DNA of 50,262 bases, from assembly GCA_910589275.1 (NCBI GenBank), contig CAJUTH010000027.1, positions 1 through 50,262 on the forward strand, in the 5' to 3' direction. Below, piece by piece: positions 1-7,982 of the stretch (position 1 is the stretch's first letter; each line of letters starts with the position of its first letter). Made by a program: the position numbers and the translations under genes. This DNA comes from an uncultured Dorea sp. (GTDB lineage: Bacteria; Bacillota; Clostridia; Lachnospirales; Lachnospiraceae). A model generated the notes under the pieces. That model did not search any database. It was not told where the DNA came from and saw nothing but the letters and a program-made list of their open reading frames with translations.

Positions 1-11
1 ACTTTTACCTA

Positions 12-260
12 CTACTTGCTCAAGGTAGGATTTATGCCGCCCTTACGGGCGCACTTGGTATAACATAAAATCTGTATTCTGCCATCTTCCAGCAGCTCTT
101 TACAGAAATTCTTACCTCTTGCTGTAAAAAAATACAATGCATTTTCCTCATAATGAATCGCACTAATATTTCTTATTTGCGGCGCGCCTTCGCTATCGAC
201 GGTTGCAAAAGCAAGTACTCCCACCAGTTGCATTTTCTTTAAACATGTTTGTAAATCCAT
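12..260 (-). CDS. PPOX-like flavin protein, possibly truncated
   Basis: This 82-residue protein resembles the N-terminal half of the small pyridoxamine-5'-phosphate-oxidase-like (split-barrel FMN-binding) family: an early GVLAFATVD strand, then GAPQIRNIS and LYFFTARGKNF. Such proteins are normally about 130-140 residues. Here the family-like sequence ends near residue 70 and is followed by an unrelated-looking tail (CARKGGINPTLSK) and a stop, so the gene looks truncated or fused to foreign sequence close to the window edge. GGAGG lies 8 bases before the ATG. It is last in a minus-strand operon with the nitroreductase, the radical SAM maturase and the ACGX peptide, which suggests a flavin-linked redox role. 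Function is inferred, and activity of the short form is doubtful. Confidence 0.6.
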   Translation of the reverse strand: MDLQTCLKKMQLVGVLAFATVDSEGAPQIRNISAIHYEENALYFFTARGKNFCKELLEDGRIQILCYTKCARKGGINPTLSK

Positions 261-300
261 ATGGTATTCCTCCAGTACAAGTCCTAGTTTTAATTATTTG

Positions 301-876
301 CTATTTTATAATCTTAATTCTGCCCGGTTTTCTTGGCTTGGTCTGGGGCTGCTGTCCATCAAGGTACCCCAGTATTACAAATCCCTGACATGCATATCCT
401 TCTGGTACGCCCCATTCCTGCATTAGCTTTCTGCCTTCTTCGGAATCAAAGGTCTCATATCCTCTTGAAACAATACAAGAAGCAATTCCAAGTTCCGTTG
501 CCTGTAAAATCATATTTTCCATGATACAAAAAGCATCCGCTGTCTTAAAAAGGAAATTATTCTGACAAAATACACAGACTGCTGTTGGAGCATCATAAAA
601 TCCATTCTTGATTGTTGGATCATCAATGGTGCTTGGCTGTGCCTTTGATACATGACTGCCTGCGAGATGTGTGCGGTCAAAGTGTGCCATGTTTAATTTT
701 CCCACGCGGGCTGTGAGCTCCTTATTATGGATGGCAACCATCATGCTTCGTTGTCCGCCGCCTGCGTTTGGCGCATAATTTCCGGCTTCAAGGATTTTTT
801 CTAAATCGGCTCTGCTAATCTGTTTATCTGTATATTTACGGATAGAATGTCTTGCTTTTATAAGATCCATTAACAT
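301..876 (-). CDS. Nitroreductase family flavoprotein
   Basis: A 191-residue protein of the NAD(P)H:FMN nitroreductase fold. It begins with the family's FMN phosphate-binding pattern (LIKARHSIRKYTDKQI), followed by LEKILEAGNYAPNAGG, and a later ENMILQATELGIASCIV helix typical of the family's dimer interface. The ATG at 876 has GGAGAGG 7 bases upstream; the second Met (870) is less well spaced. The start overlaps the radical SAM stop codon by a few bases, so the two genes are probably translationally coupled. Nitroreductase-like enzymes occur in several peptide-modification clusters, where they oxidise or reduce the peptide backbone. Here it could act on the ACGX peptide or protect against electrophiles, and the sequence does not decide between these. 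Confidence 0.85.
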   Translation of the reverse strand: MLMDLIKARHSIRKYTDKQISRADLEKILEAGNYAPNAGGGQRSMMVAIHNKELTARVGKLNMAHFDRTHLAGSHVSKAQPSTIDDPTIKNGFYDAPTAVCVFCQNNFLFKTADAFCIMENMILQATELGIASCIVSRGYETFDSEEGRKLMQEWGVPEGYACQGFVILGYLDGQQPQTKPRKPGRIKIIK

Positions 877-1931
877 GATAATTCCTCTCCTGTGATATCA
901 TTTTTTGTTTTCCAGCACTGTGGGTCTGTGCCATAGAAACTGCCGCTTGTACCATTGGCCACGGCAGGACATCCCCTGCACCAGCTTTTCAGTTCACATT
1001 TACTGCATTTTACAAATTTGTCATATTCTCTGTATTTCTCCAACTGACAGATCCACACATCCGCCAGACGGTCCTCGAATATATTTGCTGCCTTGCTGTT
1101 TGTAACTCTTCTGCATGCCATCACATCACCATTAGAAGATATGGTAATATGACAGTTTCCACAGTTACATCCGCCATAGATCATTCCTTTCTCGGTATCC
1201 TTCGGCAGCCGAAACTGTCCTGTCTCATATTCATACAGAGTCCATAAATGGTCTTTTTTATTAAAAGAGGTCGTACATCCTGCCTTGTCATATGCCTTAA
1301 ACTTTGCATCGCAGGTTTCCAGAAGCTTTCTATATTCTTCCGGTTTCATGCTGGCATCCACCTCTCCGCCGGTAGGTACATAGCGTGAAAATGCATAAAC
1401 CTTTGCTTTCGCTTTTACTACTTCATCGATAATATCCGGTATCTCATTCATATTTGTCTTTGACACCGTACTCATAATTACACTTTTTATTCCTGCCCTG
1501 TTCAGGCATCCAATCTTTTCAATCGTCAGGTCAAAGCTTCCCGGCTTTCTGAACCAGTCATGCGTTTCCCTCATTCCATCTAAAGACATTTGATATTTAT
1601 CGCAGCCGCATGCCTTTAGCATTCTGCAGATTTCATCGTCTAGATGGAACGGATTTCCCATTAAAGTAAAAGGTATATTTTTTACCTTTAGATATACCAT
1701 TAATTTCCAGAAGTCAGGATGAAGGATAGGATCTCCGCCAGTAATATAGAAATATGGTATTCTGCCATATACTTTACAGAAATCTTCACAGTTTGCTATC
1801 ACCTCTTTCATCTGGTTCCATGTCATATTTTTTAGCTCTTTACAACCTTCACTTGAAAAAATGTAGCAGTGTTTGCAACGCTGGTCACATTCATCTGTAA
1901 TATGCCACTGAAAAGAAAAATATTGATTCAT
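870..1931 (-). CDS. Radical SAM/SPASM peptide maturase of the ACGX system
   Basis: A radical S-adenosylmethionine enzyme of about 353 residues. The [4Fe-4S]/SAM motif is CDQRCKHCYIF (CxxxCxxC) near the N-terminus, followed by a GGDP motif. The C-terminus is a SPASM domain with many cysteines (GGCNCGNC, CRR, CSKCELKSWCRGC, CW) to bind auxiliary Fe-S clusters. Such enzymes install sactionine or other carbon-centred links in ribosomal peptides. The gene lies 30 bases after the TAA that closes the read-through frame of the ACGX-repeat precursor, its evident substrate. An upstream in-frame TTG (1940) abuts the AAGGAG site with no spacing, whereas the ATG at 1931 sits 9 bases from it, so I start at 1931. 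I recall this family as the radical SAM of the 'ACGX system'; the exact product chemistry is unknown to me. Confidence 0.85.
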   Translation of the reverse strand: MNQYFSFQWHITDECDQRCKHCYIFSSEGCKELKNMTWNQMKEVIANCEDFCKVYGRIPYFYITGGDPILHPDFWKLMVYLKVKNIPFTLMGNPFHLDDEICRMLKACGCDKYQMSLDGMRETHDWFRKPGSFDLTIEKIGCLNRAGIKSVIMSTVSKTNMNEIPDIIDEVVKAKAKVYAFSRYVPTGGEVDASMKPEEYRKLLETCDAKFKAYDKAGCTTSFNKKDHLWTLYEYETGQFRLPKDTEKGMIYGGCNCGNCHITISSNGDVMACRRVTNSKAANIFEDRLADVWICQLEKYREYDKFVKCSKCELKSWCRGCPAVANGTSGSFYGTDPQCWKTKNDITGEELSC

Positions 1932-1964
1932 CCTATCCAACTCCTTTCTTCTAACTTTTTCTTA

Positions 1965-2153
1965 CTTGTCAGATGCACCGCAAGCTGTACCGCAGGCTGC
2001 CGGCTATTCTTCCGGATTGTCAGATGCGCCGCAAGCTGTACCGCAGGCTGCCGGTTTCTCTTCCGGATTGTCAGATGCGCCGCAAGCGGCACCGCAGGCT
2101 GCCGGTTTCTCTTCCGGATTGTCAGACGCGCCGCAAGCTGTACCGCAAGCTGC
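1965..2153 (-). repeat. 51-bp tandem repeats coding for the ACGX units
   Basis: Four tandem units with a 51-bp period (17 codons each), the last one shortened. Units 1-3 are nearly identical. At the junction of units 3 and 4 the codons GAG AAA have become GAA TAG. The array explains the long mirrored open frames on the opposite strand, which are not genes. Unit number is expected to vary between strains by slippage or recombination. Confidence 0.9.
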
Positions 2154-2207
2154 GTTCATCTTAGATTCTTCCATCTTGTTCCATCCAAAAATGTTTGATA
2201 ATGCCAT
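2004..2207 (-). CDS. ACGX-repeat RiPP precursor peptide
   Basis: A 67-residue peptide with an 18-residue leader (MALSNIFGWNKMEESKMN) and three near-perfect 17-residue repeats of the form AACGxACGASDNPEEKP, six cysteines in all. GGAGG lies 8 bases before the ATG at 2207. It is directly followed by the radical SAM/SPASM gene, so it is the likely modified substrate. The frame stops at TAG (2004-2006), exactly where repeats one and two carry AAA (Lys). After this TAG the same frame continues with Pro, a full fourth ACGTACGASD unit and Lys, then TAA at 1962-1964. Either the gene lost its fourth repeat recently or the amber codon is read through to give an 81-codon frame. Bioactivity is unknown. 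Confidence 0.85.
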   Translation of the reverse strand: MALSNIFGWNKMEESKMNAACGTACGASDNPEEKPAACGAACGASDNPEEKPAACGTACGASDNPEE

Positions 2208-2284
2208 TTTCGTTACCTCCTATAATGTAAATTGTTATGGGTTATGCCCTGTTTGCATTTGTATCATAACAATGAATCGTCCGC

Positions 2285-2305
2285 AAAAAAAGTACGCACT
2301 TTTTT
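2285..2305. promoter_or_regulatory. Candidate HxlR operator between divergent genes
   Basis: An inverted repeat AAAAAAGT-acgc-ACTTTTTT (arms 2286-2293 and 2298-2305) lies between the ACGX peptide gene and the divergent HxlR regulator gene. HxlR/YodB-type regulators bind short A/T-flanked palindromes with GTAC- or TACT-like cores near their own promoters, and this one contains AAGTACGCACTT. It sits upstream of a possible minus-strand -10 box (TATGAT) for the peptide operon. Assignment is by position and symmetry only. Confidence 0.5.
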
Positions 2306-2332
2306 ATTACATAGTCATCTTTTTGTAACTCA

Positions 2333-2361
2333 TGGACAGATACAAATGTTTATGTTACACT
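2333..2361 (+). promoter_or_regulatory. Candidate promoter of the HxlR gene
   Basis: TGGACA (2333-2338) and TACACT (2356-2361) are separated by 17 bases, about 45 bases before the ATG of the HxlR gene. Both boxes differ by one or two bases from the sigma-A consensus. Confidence 0.4.
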
Positions 2362-2406
2362 GATTTCGCTGTTTACATTATATTTTAAACTATTAGGAGG
2401 GTATGT

Positions 2407-2739
2407 ATGTTAACAAAGGATGAATTACCGGAATGTCCGGTTGCTACCACTGTCAGTTTGATCGGAAGTAAATGGAAGTTACTTATTATACGAAATCTAC
2501 TTGAAAGACCATGGAGATTTAATGAATTAAAGAAAAGTCTTGCCGGAATCAGTCAGAAAGTTTTGACAGACTCTTTAAGATCCATGGAAAATGACGGCAT
2601 TATTACAAGAACCGTATATCCTGAAGTTCCGCCGCGCGTTGAATATGCGCTTAGCGAACTAGGTGAAACAATGCGTCCCATTCTTGATTCCATGAAAGAA
2701 TGGGGGACAAATTACAAAAAAAATGCAACATTCCAGTGA
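2407..2739 (+). CDS. HxlR-family winged-helix regulator
   Basis: A 110-residue HxlR-type DNA-binding protein: LIGSKWKLLIIRNLLERPWRFNELKKSL followed by the recognition-helix stretch GISQKVLTDSLRSMENDGII and a wing (PPRVEYALSELGE). A cysteine at residue 10, in LPECPV, corresponds to the N-terminal cysteine used by YodB/HypR-type members to sense quinones, diamide or disulfide stress. AGGAGGG precedes the start. It is divergent from the ACGX peptide-nitroreductase operon and shares an intergenic palindrome with it, so it probably controls that operon in response to redox or electrophile stress. The family is clear; the signal is inferred. Confidence 0.85.
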   Translation: MLTKDELPECPVATTVSLIGSKWKLLIIRNLLERPWRFNELKKSLAGISQKVLTDSLRSMENDGIITRTVYPEVPPRVEYALSELGETMRPILDSMKEWGTNYKKNATFQ

Positions 2740-2871
2740 ACTAAAGTAACATCCCCCTTGAAGCTGGGGCAGTAGTGGAACCCTGATATTGACATAGTTT
2801 CCCCGGCTTGTTAGAATGGTAATATAAGTGGATTGTAAGTCTGGTTGAAGGGCTACAAGGAGGAAGGATAA

Positions 2872-5800
2872 ATGTATCGTTGTCATATTCAGTTTTATTT
2901 GACGGGAGCTCATTGCAGAGTATACGAGGTGATTCGCGGGATGGCTCCGCTTGAGTATTTCACGCATGAATTTATAGAGAGTCAGAAGCTGGATGAAGAG
3001 CTGGCTGCTAAGGCAGATGTGATTTTGGCACATTTGGATAATATGGATGTGAGGGAGTCGGTACATATGCTTGCTTCGTGTAGAGGCAGAGAGACAGAGA
3101 TTATCCTGATCGCATCTAAGGAGCAGACTATGCTTTTGACAGAAGAAGATTTGTCCGTGGTTAAGGATATATGGACTATGCCTATGTCGGAAGAGGAGAT
3201 TCGGTTCCGGTTTTTAAGATGGCAGCAGGATTGTAAAACGCATAAGGATTACTGGCAGACCAGCCAGTACTTGGAAGCAACGATTAATAATGTTCCGAAC
3301 CTTGTCTGGTACAAGGATAAAGACGGGGTACATGAGAAGGTAAACGACAGTTTCTGCAAGACAGTTAATAAAACAAAAGAACAGGTAGAGGGACAGAGAC
3401 ACGCTTATATCTGGGATGTTGAACAAGATGATCCTGCCTGTATCGAATCTGAGCGGGAGGTAATGAGCAGACAGAGAACCTGCGTATCGGAGGAAATGGT
3501 AAAGAGCGGGGATGATATGCGCCTCCTTACCACGTATAAATCCCCTCTGTATGATCTGGACGGAAGCGTGATGGGAACAGTGGGGGTTGCGATTGACGTA
3601 ACGCAGGAACGGGCCTATGAACAGGAAATTGTGCAGAAAAATCGGACACTGGAAACTATATTTACGACCATGGACTGCGGAGTAATGTGCCATTCCATAG
3701 ACGGATCGCGCATACTTAGTGTGAATCAGGCTGCGCTTAGGATTCTGGGGTATGAATCAAAGGAAGAACTGGTGTTAGACGGTTTTGATATGGTAGCAGA
3801 ATCAGTCTTGGACGAGGATAAGGATAAGTTAAGAGGGTGTATCAGGGAGCTGAACAAGGAAGGCGACACGGTCAGCGTAGAATACCGCGTACAGCATAAG
3901 AACGGCGAGATGCGCCATGTTATGGGCAATGTAAAGCTTCTAAATGAAAACGGGGAGCTCTTTTATCAGAGATTTCTTTTGGATTGTACCGCTCAGAAGA
4001 TGCAGGAGGAAGCGGATAGAAGGCATCAGATGGAATTGATTCATGCGCTTAGTATTGATTATAATCTGGCATGTTTTTTTGATTTGGATACCGGGGAGGG
4101 AGCGCTGCTTCAGATTGAAGATGCTGGGAATGAGTTATTTGGCGGTATTTTTACAGGGGATATTTTGCTGGAAGAGAGCATGGATTCATACATAAAGAAG
4201 TTTGTTTACGAGGAAGATCAGGCGGTGCTTTTGCAGGAAGTCTCCTGTGACAGCCTGAGAGAGAAGCTGGGGGACGGCAGGCAGTATCATGTGAATTACC
4301 GCGTCTGCGGAGAGGATGGAATGAAATATTTCCAGATCAAAGCAGTACGGGCGGGAGAATGGGATGAAAACCACGGCATAGTCATGGGAATCCGCAGTGT
4401 GGATGAAGAGATCCGCAATGAAATGGAGAAAAAGAATCTGTTGGAGGACGCTCTGCAGCAGGCAAATAGGGCGAATAAGGCTAAAAGTATATTTCTATCC
4501 AATATGTCCCATGATATCCGGACGCCGATGAATGCGATTGTGGGCTTTACGGCGCTTGCGATCACTCACATAGAGCGTAAGGAACAGGTGGAGGAGTATC
4601 TGAAGAAGATTATGACATCAGGGAATCACCTGTTGAGTCTGATTAATGATATTTTAGATATGAGCCGGATAGAGAGCGGGAAGATATATCTTGAGGAGAA
4701 GTCCTGCAGGCTGCCGGATATCCTGCACAGCCTGCGGAATATTGTTCAGGCAGACGTCCATGCAAAGCAGCAGGAATTGTATATTGATACGGTAGATGTG
4801 TTGGATGAGCAGATTTTTTGTGATAAGCTGCGGCTGAATCAGGTGCTTTTGAACTTGCTCAGCAATGCGATTAAGTATACGGGAATCGGCGGAATCATCA
4901 GTATGAGGCTTACTGAAAAACCCGGAGCGCCGACGGGCCATGCCAAGTATGAATTTAATATCAAAGATACAGGCATCGGCATGAGCGAAGAGTTTGTAGC
5001 ACATATTTTCGAGCCCTTTGAGAGAGAGAATAATACAACAACCAGCGGCATTCAGGGAACCGGTCTCGGCATGGCGATTACCAAGAATATCGTAGATATG
5101 ATGAATGGTACGATAGAAGTAAAGAGTGAGCAGGGAGTAGGGACGGAAGTTACATTATCCGTTACTTTCAGAGTGGATATGGAATCCAAAGAGCCGCTGG
5201 ATATACCGCAGCTTAAGAATTGCAGGGCGCTGGTAGTAGACGATGACTTTAACACCTGCGACAGCGTGTCTTATATGCTGCAGCAGATCGGGCTGCGTGC
5301 GGAATGGACTTTGTCGGGTAAAGAAGCTGTGCTTAGAACTCATCAGGCAGTTGCATGGGGAGATCAGTTCAGTGTGTATATTATCGACTGGCTGCTGCCG
5401 GATATGAATGGGGTTGAAGTGGCCAAACGGATCCGCAAAGAGATTGGCGGGGACGTGCCGATTATCGTGCTTACTGCCTATGACTGGTCAGAGATTGAAG
5501 ATGAAGCCAGAGAGGCCGGAGTGACAACTTTCTGCAGTAAACCGCTGTTTCTGTCAGAACTGAGGAGCTGTCTGTATTCCATCGTAAATGCAGGGGAAGA
5601 AGAAAATCGGGAAAAGCAGAAAGACGACGGTATTCGGGTAGAATTTACACCGGGAAATATCTTGCTGGCTGAGGACAATGAATTGAATCAGGAAATTGCA
5701 GAAGCAATTTTAGAGGAAGCCGGATTTTCAATTGAGATCGCAGAAAATGGTCAGATCGCCTTGGATATGCTCAAAGCTTCCGAACCGGGACATTACCAGT

Positions 5801-6027
5801 TGGTGTTGATGGATGTCCAGATGCCTGTTATGAACGGTTATGATGCAGTGAAGGCGATCCGCAGTTTGGAGAATAAAGAACTAGCATGCGTACCTGTGCT
5901 GGCAATGACAGCAAATGCTTTTGAGGAGGATAGGCAGCAGGCATTGAAGTGCGGAATGAACGGACATATAGCAAAACCGATTGATATAGAGAAATTATTT
6001 GAGACTCTGAGCAATGTACTAAATTAG
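2872..6027 (+). CDS. Hybrid sensor histidine kinase with two receiver domains
   Basis: A 1051-residue cytoplasmic hybrid kinase with no evident membrane segments. Roughly the first 110 residues form a divergent receiver-like module, followed by PAS domains (about 130-245 and 255-375, the first with VPNLVWYKDKDG) and a further PAS-like stretch. The dimerisation and phosphotransfer region has NMSHDIRTPMNAIVGF, phospho-acceptor His near residue 547. The ATPase part has an N-box (LLNLLSNAIKYT), DTGIGMS and GTGLGMAIT. Two receiver domains follow (Asp in IIDWLLPDMNG near 839 and in LMDVQMPVMNG near 980). No HPt domain or cognate regulator is present in the window, so its output partner is unknown. 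AAGGAGG precedes the ATG. Confidence 0.9.
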   Translation: MYRCHIQFYLTGAHCRVYEVIRGMAPLEYFTHEFIESQKLDEELAAKADVILAHLDNMDVRESVHMLASCRGRETEIILIASKEQTMLLTEEDLSVVKDIWTMPMSEEEIRFRFLRWQQDCKTHKDYWQTSQYLEATINNVPNLVWYKDKDGVHEKVNDSFCKTVNKTKEQVEGQRHAYIWDVEQDDPACIESEREVMSRQRTCVSEEMVKSGDDMRLLTTYKSPLYDLDGSVMGTVGVAIDVTQERAYEQEIVQKNRTLETIFTTMDCGVMCHSIDGSRILSVNQAALRILGYESKEELVLDGFDMVAESVLDEDKDKLRGCIRELNKEGDTVSVEYRVQHKNGEMRHVMGNVKLLNENGELFYQRFLLDCTAQKMQEEADRRHQMELIHALSIDYNLACFFDLDTGEGALLQIEDAGNELFGGIFTGDILLEESMDSYIKKFVYEEDQAVLLQEVSCDSLREKLGDGRQYHVNYRVCGEDGMKYFQIKAVRAGEWDENHGIVMGIRSVDEEIRNEMEKKNLLEDALQQANRANKAKSIFLSNMSHDIRTPMNAIVGFTALAITHIERKEQVEEYLKKIMTSGNHLLSLINDILDMSRIESGKIYLEEKSCRLPDILHSLRNIVQADVHAKQQELYIDTVDVLDEQIFCDKLRLNQVLLNLLSNAIKYTGIGGIISMRLTEKPGAPTGHAKYEFNIKDTGIGMSEEFVAHIFEPFERENNTTTSGIQGTGLGMAITKNIVDMMNGTIEVKSEQGVGTEVTLSVTFRVDMESKEPLDIPQLKNCRALVVDDDFNTCDSVSYMLQQIGLRAEWTLSGKEAVLRTHQAVAWGDQFSVYIIDWLLPDMNGVEVAKRIRKEIGGDVPIIVLTAYDWSEIEDEAREAGVTTFCSKPLFLSELRSCLYSIVNAGEEENREKQKDDGIRVEFTPGNILLAEDNELNQEIAEAILEEAGFSIEIAENGQIALDMLKASEPGHYQLVLMDVQMPVMNGYDAVKAIRSLENKELACVPVLAMTANAFEEDRQQALKCGMNGHIAKPIDIEKLFETLSNVLN

Positions 6028-6190
6028 AATTTGTATACGCGGTGTCAGAGTGGCTGCAGGAAAAGGAAGAGTATCAATTATAGCGGCGGATTCATCGTGT
6101 AATGTAAGAACCATTACAGATGATATCTGCCGTTATTTGTCCGGGATATCAGAAATGCAAGTAACGCTGGATGAAAGGCGGGCAGTATGG
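6028..6190 (+). pseudogene. Possible short ORF remnant
   Basis: Between the kinase and the glycosyltransferase, one frame stays open from about 6040 to a TAA at 6189 and reads RVAAGKGRVSIIAADSS, then about thirty further residues. No good start codon and ribosome site is seen at its beginning. It may be the tail of a decayed gene or may be noncoding. I do not recognise the family. Confidence 0.2.
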
Positions 6191-6209
6191 TAATGGAGGT
6201 ACTAAAAAG

Positions 6210-6929
6210 ATGAAAAACAAACATTATGTAGGGAAGATATTGCTGCGGCTGTTTATAATTCTATTTTGCTTTGGCATATTGTTTGGAGGTTTTTATGGAA
6301 TAAAAGGATACCGGATGTATCGGGAAGCTACGGCAGAGAAGTCAATTGAAGAGACAATGGAGGAAATCCAAGGCGGGGAGCATTTTGTTAGATATTCGGA
6401 ATTGCCGCAGTTTTATATTAACGCTGTAATTTCCGTGGAGGACCACAGGTTTATGGACCATCCGGGAATTGATTTTATTGCGATCTGCCGTGCCGCGCTG
6501 GCGGATATACGGGCTCTTTCTTTCAAAGAGGGCGGAAGCACCATCACGCAGCAGCTTGTGAAGAATCAGTTATTTACACAGGAAAAGATTCTAGAACGCA
6601 AGGCGGCGGAGGTTTTCGCCGTGTTTGATGTAGAAGGGAATTACAGCAAGGAAGAAATATTTGAATTGTATGTAAATACGATTTATTTTGGAGGTGGGTA
6701 TTATGGAATATATGACGCAGCTCAAGGGTATTTTGGGAAAACGCCGTTGGAGCTTACAGATTATGAAGCAGTGATACTGGCAGGTCTGCCTAATGCCCCG
6801 TCGGCATATTCCCCGGATATCAATATGGAACTGGCCTCTAAGCGCATGGAGCAGGTGCTTGACAGTATGGTGAGAAATAAGCTTCTCACGCAGGAGGAGG
6901 CGGATGGCCTGCGCAGCCAGAATGAGTAG
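6210..6929 (+). CDS. Monofunctional peptidoglycan glycosyltransferase (GT51)
   Basis: A 239-residue membrane-anchored GT51 enzyme that polymerises lipid II into glycan strands. After a basic start and one transmembrane segment (LLRLFIILFCFGILFGGFYG) come the family motifs: EDHRFMDHPG with the catalytic Glu, GGSTITQQLVKN, KAAEVFAVF in the RKxxE position, and LYVNTIYFGGGYYGIYDAA. The protein ends soon after the glycosyltransferase domain, so there is no penicillin-binding transpeptidase domain. I start at ATG 6210, 9 bases after TGGAGGT; an upstream in-frame ATG at 6171 lacks such a site. Its neighbours are unrelated, so it is probably a single-gene unit. Confidence 0.85.
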   Translation: MKNKHYVGKILLRLFIILFCFGILFGGFYGIKGYRMYREATAEKSIEETMEEIQGGEHFVRYSELPQFYINAVISVEDHRFMDHPGIDFIAICRAALADIRALSFKEGGSTITQQLVKNQLFTQEKILERKAAEVFAVFDVEGNYSKEEIFELYVNTIYFGGGYYGIYDAAQGYFGKTPLELTDYEAVILAGLPNAPSAYSPDINMELASKRMEQVLDSMVRNKLLTQEEADGLRSQNE

Positions 6930-6948
6930 GCCGGCAGGTTTTGCGGAA

Positions 6949-7845
6949 TCATTTCGGCAGGTCCAGCACAGCCTGCATATCTTCCGGGAGCGGCGTCCTA
7001 AAATCCATCGCTGTCCCGGTTATCGGGTGCGGGAAGGAAAGCCGGCAGGAGTGTAGAGCCTGTCTTCCGATACAGGACATGTCCGGATGGTATAGGTAAT
7101 CGCCGATCAAAGGATAACCAAGGTATTTCATGTGAATGCGGATTTGGTGGGTGCGTCCGGTCTCCAGCTTCAAAGAAACGAGACTGTGGCGGTCGTCGGA
7201 GGTTATCAGCCGATAGTGGGTAACGGCAGGTTCGCCCCGTTCCCAGTCTATGGTCCGTTCTATGATGGTTCCCGGTTTTCTTGCCAGCGGCGCAGTGATG
7301 GTTCCGGATTCCGGCATAACATGCCCTGATGTAATAGCAAGATATTCCCGGTTCACTTCCCTTCTTCCGGTCATGGCTGAGAGAATGCCTGCGCTGACCA
7401 GATGCTTTGCCACGACTGTCAGACCGGAGGTATCCCGGTCTAGACGGTTGCAGCAGCGGAAGATAAAAGGCTTTCCCTGTTCCTTGTAATACCATGCAAG
7501 CGCATTTGCCATGGTATTGTAATAGTTATTCAGAGAAGGATGTATGGGCATTCCCGCGGGCTTATTAATCACAATAATATCTTCATCCTCATATACAATC
7601 TCCAGAGGAATTTCTACCGGCGGAATCTTTTCTGAGCACCGCGTCTCGGTGATCTGAACCGTCAAATGGTCGGAGGCGGCAAGAGTCTGGCGCATGTAAG
7701 AATGGATGCCGTTTATCAGAATGCTCTCCGGCATCCGCTTGATGGAGGCCAGGTTCTGGGAAGAGTAGCCCTTCCGTTTCAGATATTGTTCTACGCGAAG
7801 TCCTGCGTGGGCTTCGGATATTTCATAATGAATGGTTCGGTTCAT
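6949..7845 (-). CDS. RluA-family pseudouridine synthase
   Basis: A 298-residue RNA pseudouridine synthase. An S4-like RNA-binding region (about residues 10-80) precedes the catalytic domain, which has the motif CCNRLDRDTSGLTVVAK with the catalytic Asp in RLDRDTSG, and a later LKTGRTHQIR-like stretch (LETGRTHQIRIHMKYLGYPL). It modifies uridines in 23S rRNA or tRNA; the exact site cannot be assigned. The start is ATG 7845 with AGGAG 7 bases upstream; a longer open frame extends upstream but lacks a ribosome site. It is convergent with the GT51 gene and divergent from the Nudix gene. Confidence 0.88.
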   Translation of the reverse strand: MNRTIHYEISEAHAGLRVEQYLKRKGYSSQNLASIKRMPESILINGIHSYMRQTLAASDHLTVQITETRCSEKIPPVEIPLEIVYEDEDIIVINKPAGMPIHPSLNNYYNTMANALAWYYKEQGKPFIFRCCNRLDRDTSGLTVVAKHLVSAGILSAMTGRREVNREYLAITSGHVMPESGTITAPLARKPGTIIERTIDWERGEPAVTHYRLITSDDRHSLVSLKLETGRTHQIRIHMKYLGYPLIGDYLYHPDMSCIGRQALHSCRLSFPHPITGTAMDFRTPLPEDMQAVLDLPK

Positions 7846-7982
7846 TGCATTTCTCCTATAAATTCGATAAAATATAATAGGTGTTCGGCTTGCTGGTACA
7901 CAACATTCGGCCGCGTAAGCTATCATACCATATTTGGAAATGTTCAGAAAGACAAATTTGTATAACAAAGGAGAGAAAAAAG

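Noticed and set aside
2004..2006. Pyrrolysine coding at the amber codon
   Set aside because: No pyl genes are visible in the window and the other repeats carry Lys at this position, so a simple mutation is more likely; natural suppression remains possible.
1965..2153. The repeats as a CRISPR array
   Set aside because: The 51-bp units are contiguous and coding, with no unique spacers between them.
1966..2328. Long open frames on the plus strand with repeats such as SDAPQAVPQAAG
   Set aside because: They mirror the 51-bp repeats of the ACGX peptide gene on the minus strand, have no ribosome site, and the minus-strand reading matches a known peptide type beside its maturase.
6998..7495. A long second minus-strand frame inside the RluA gene
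   Set aside because: It is an alternative frame of the pseudouridine synthase gene, with no start signal and no family likeness.
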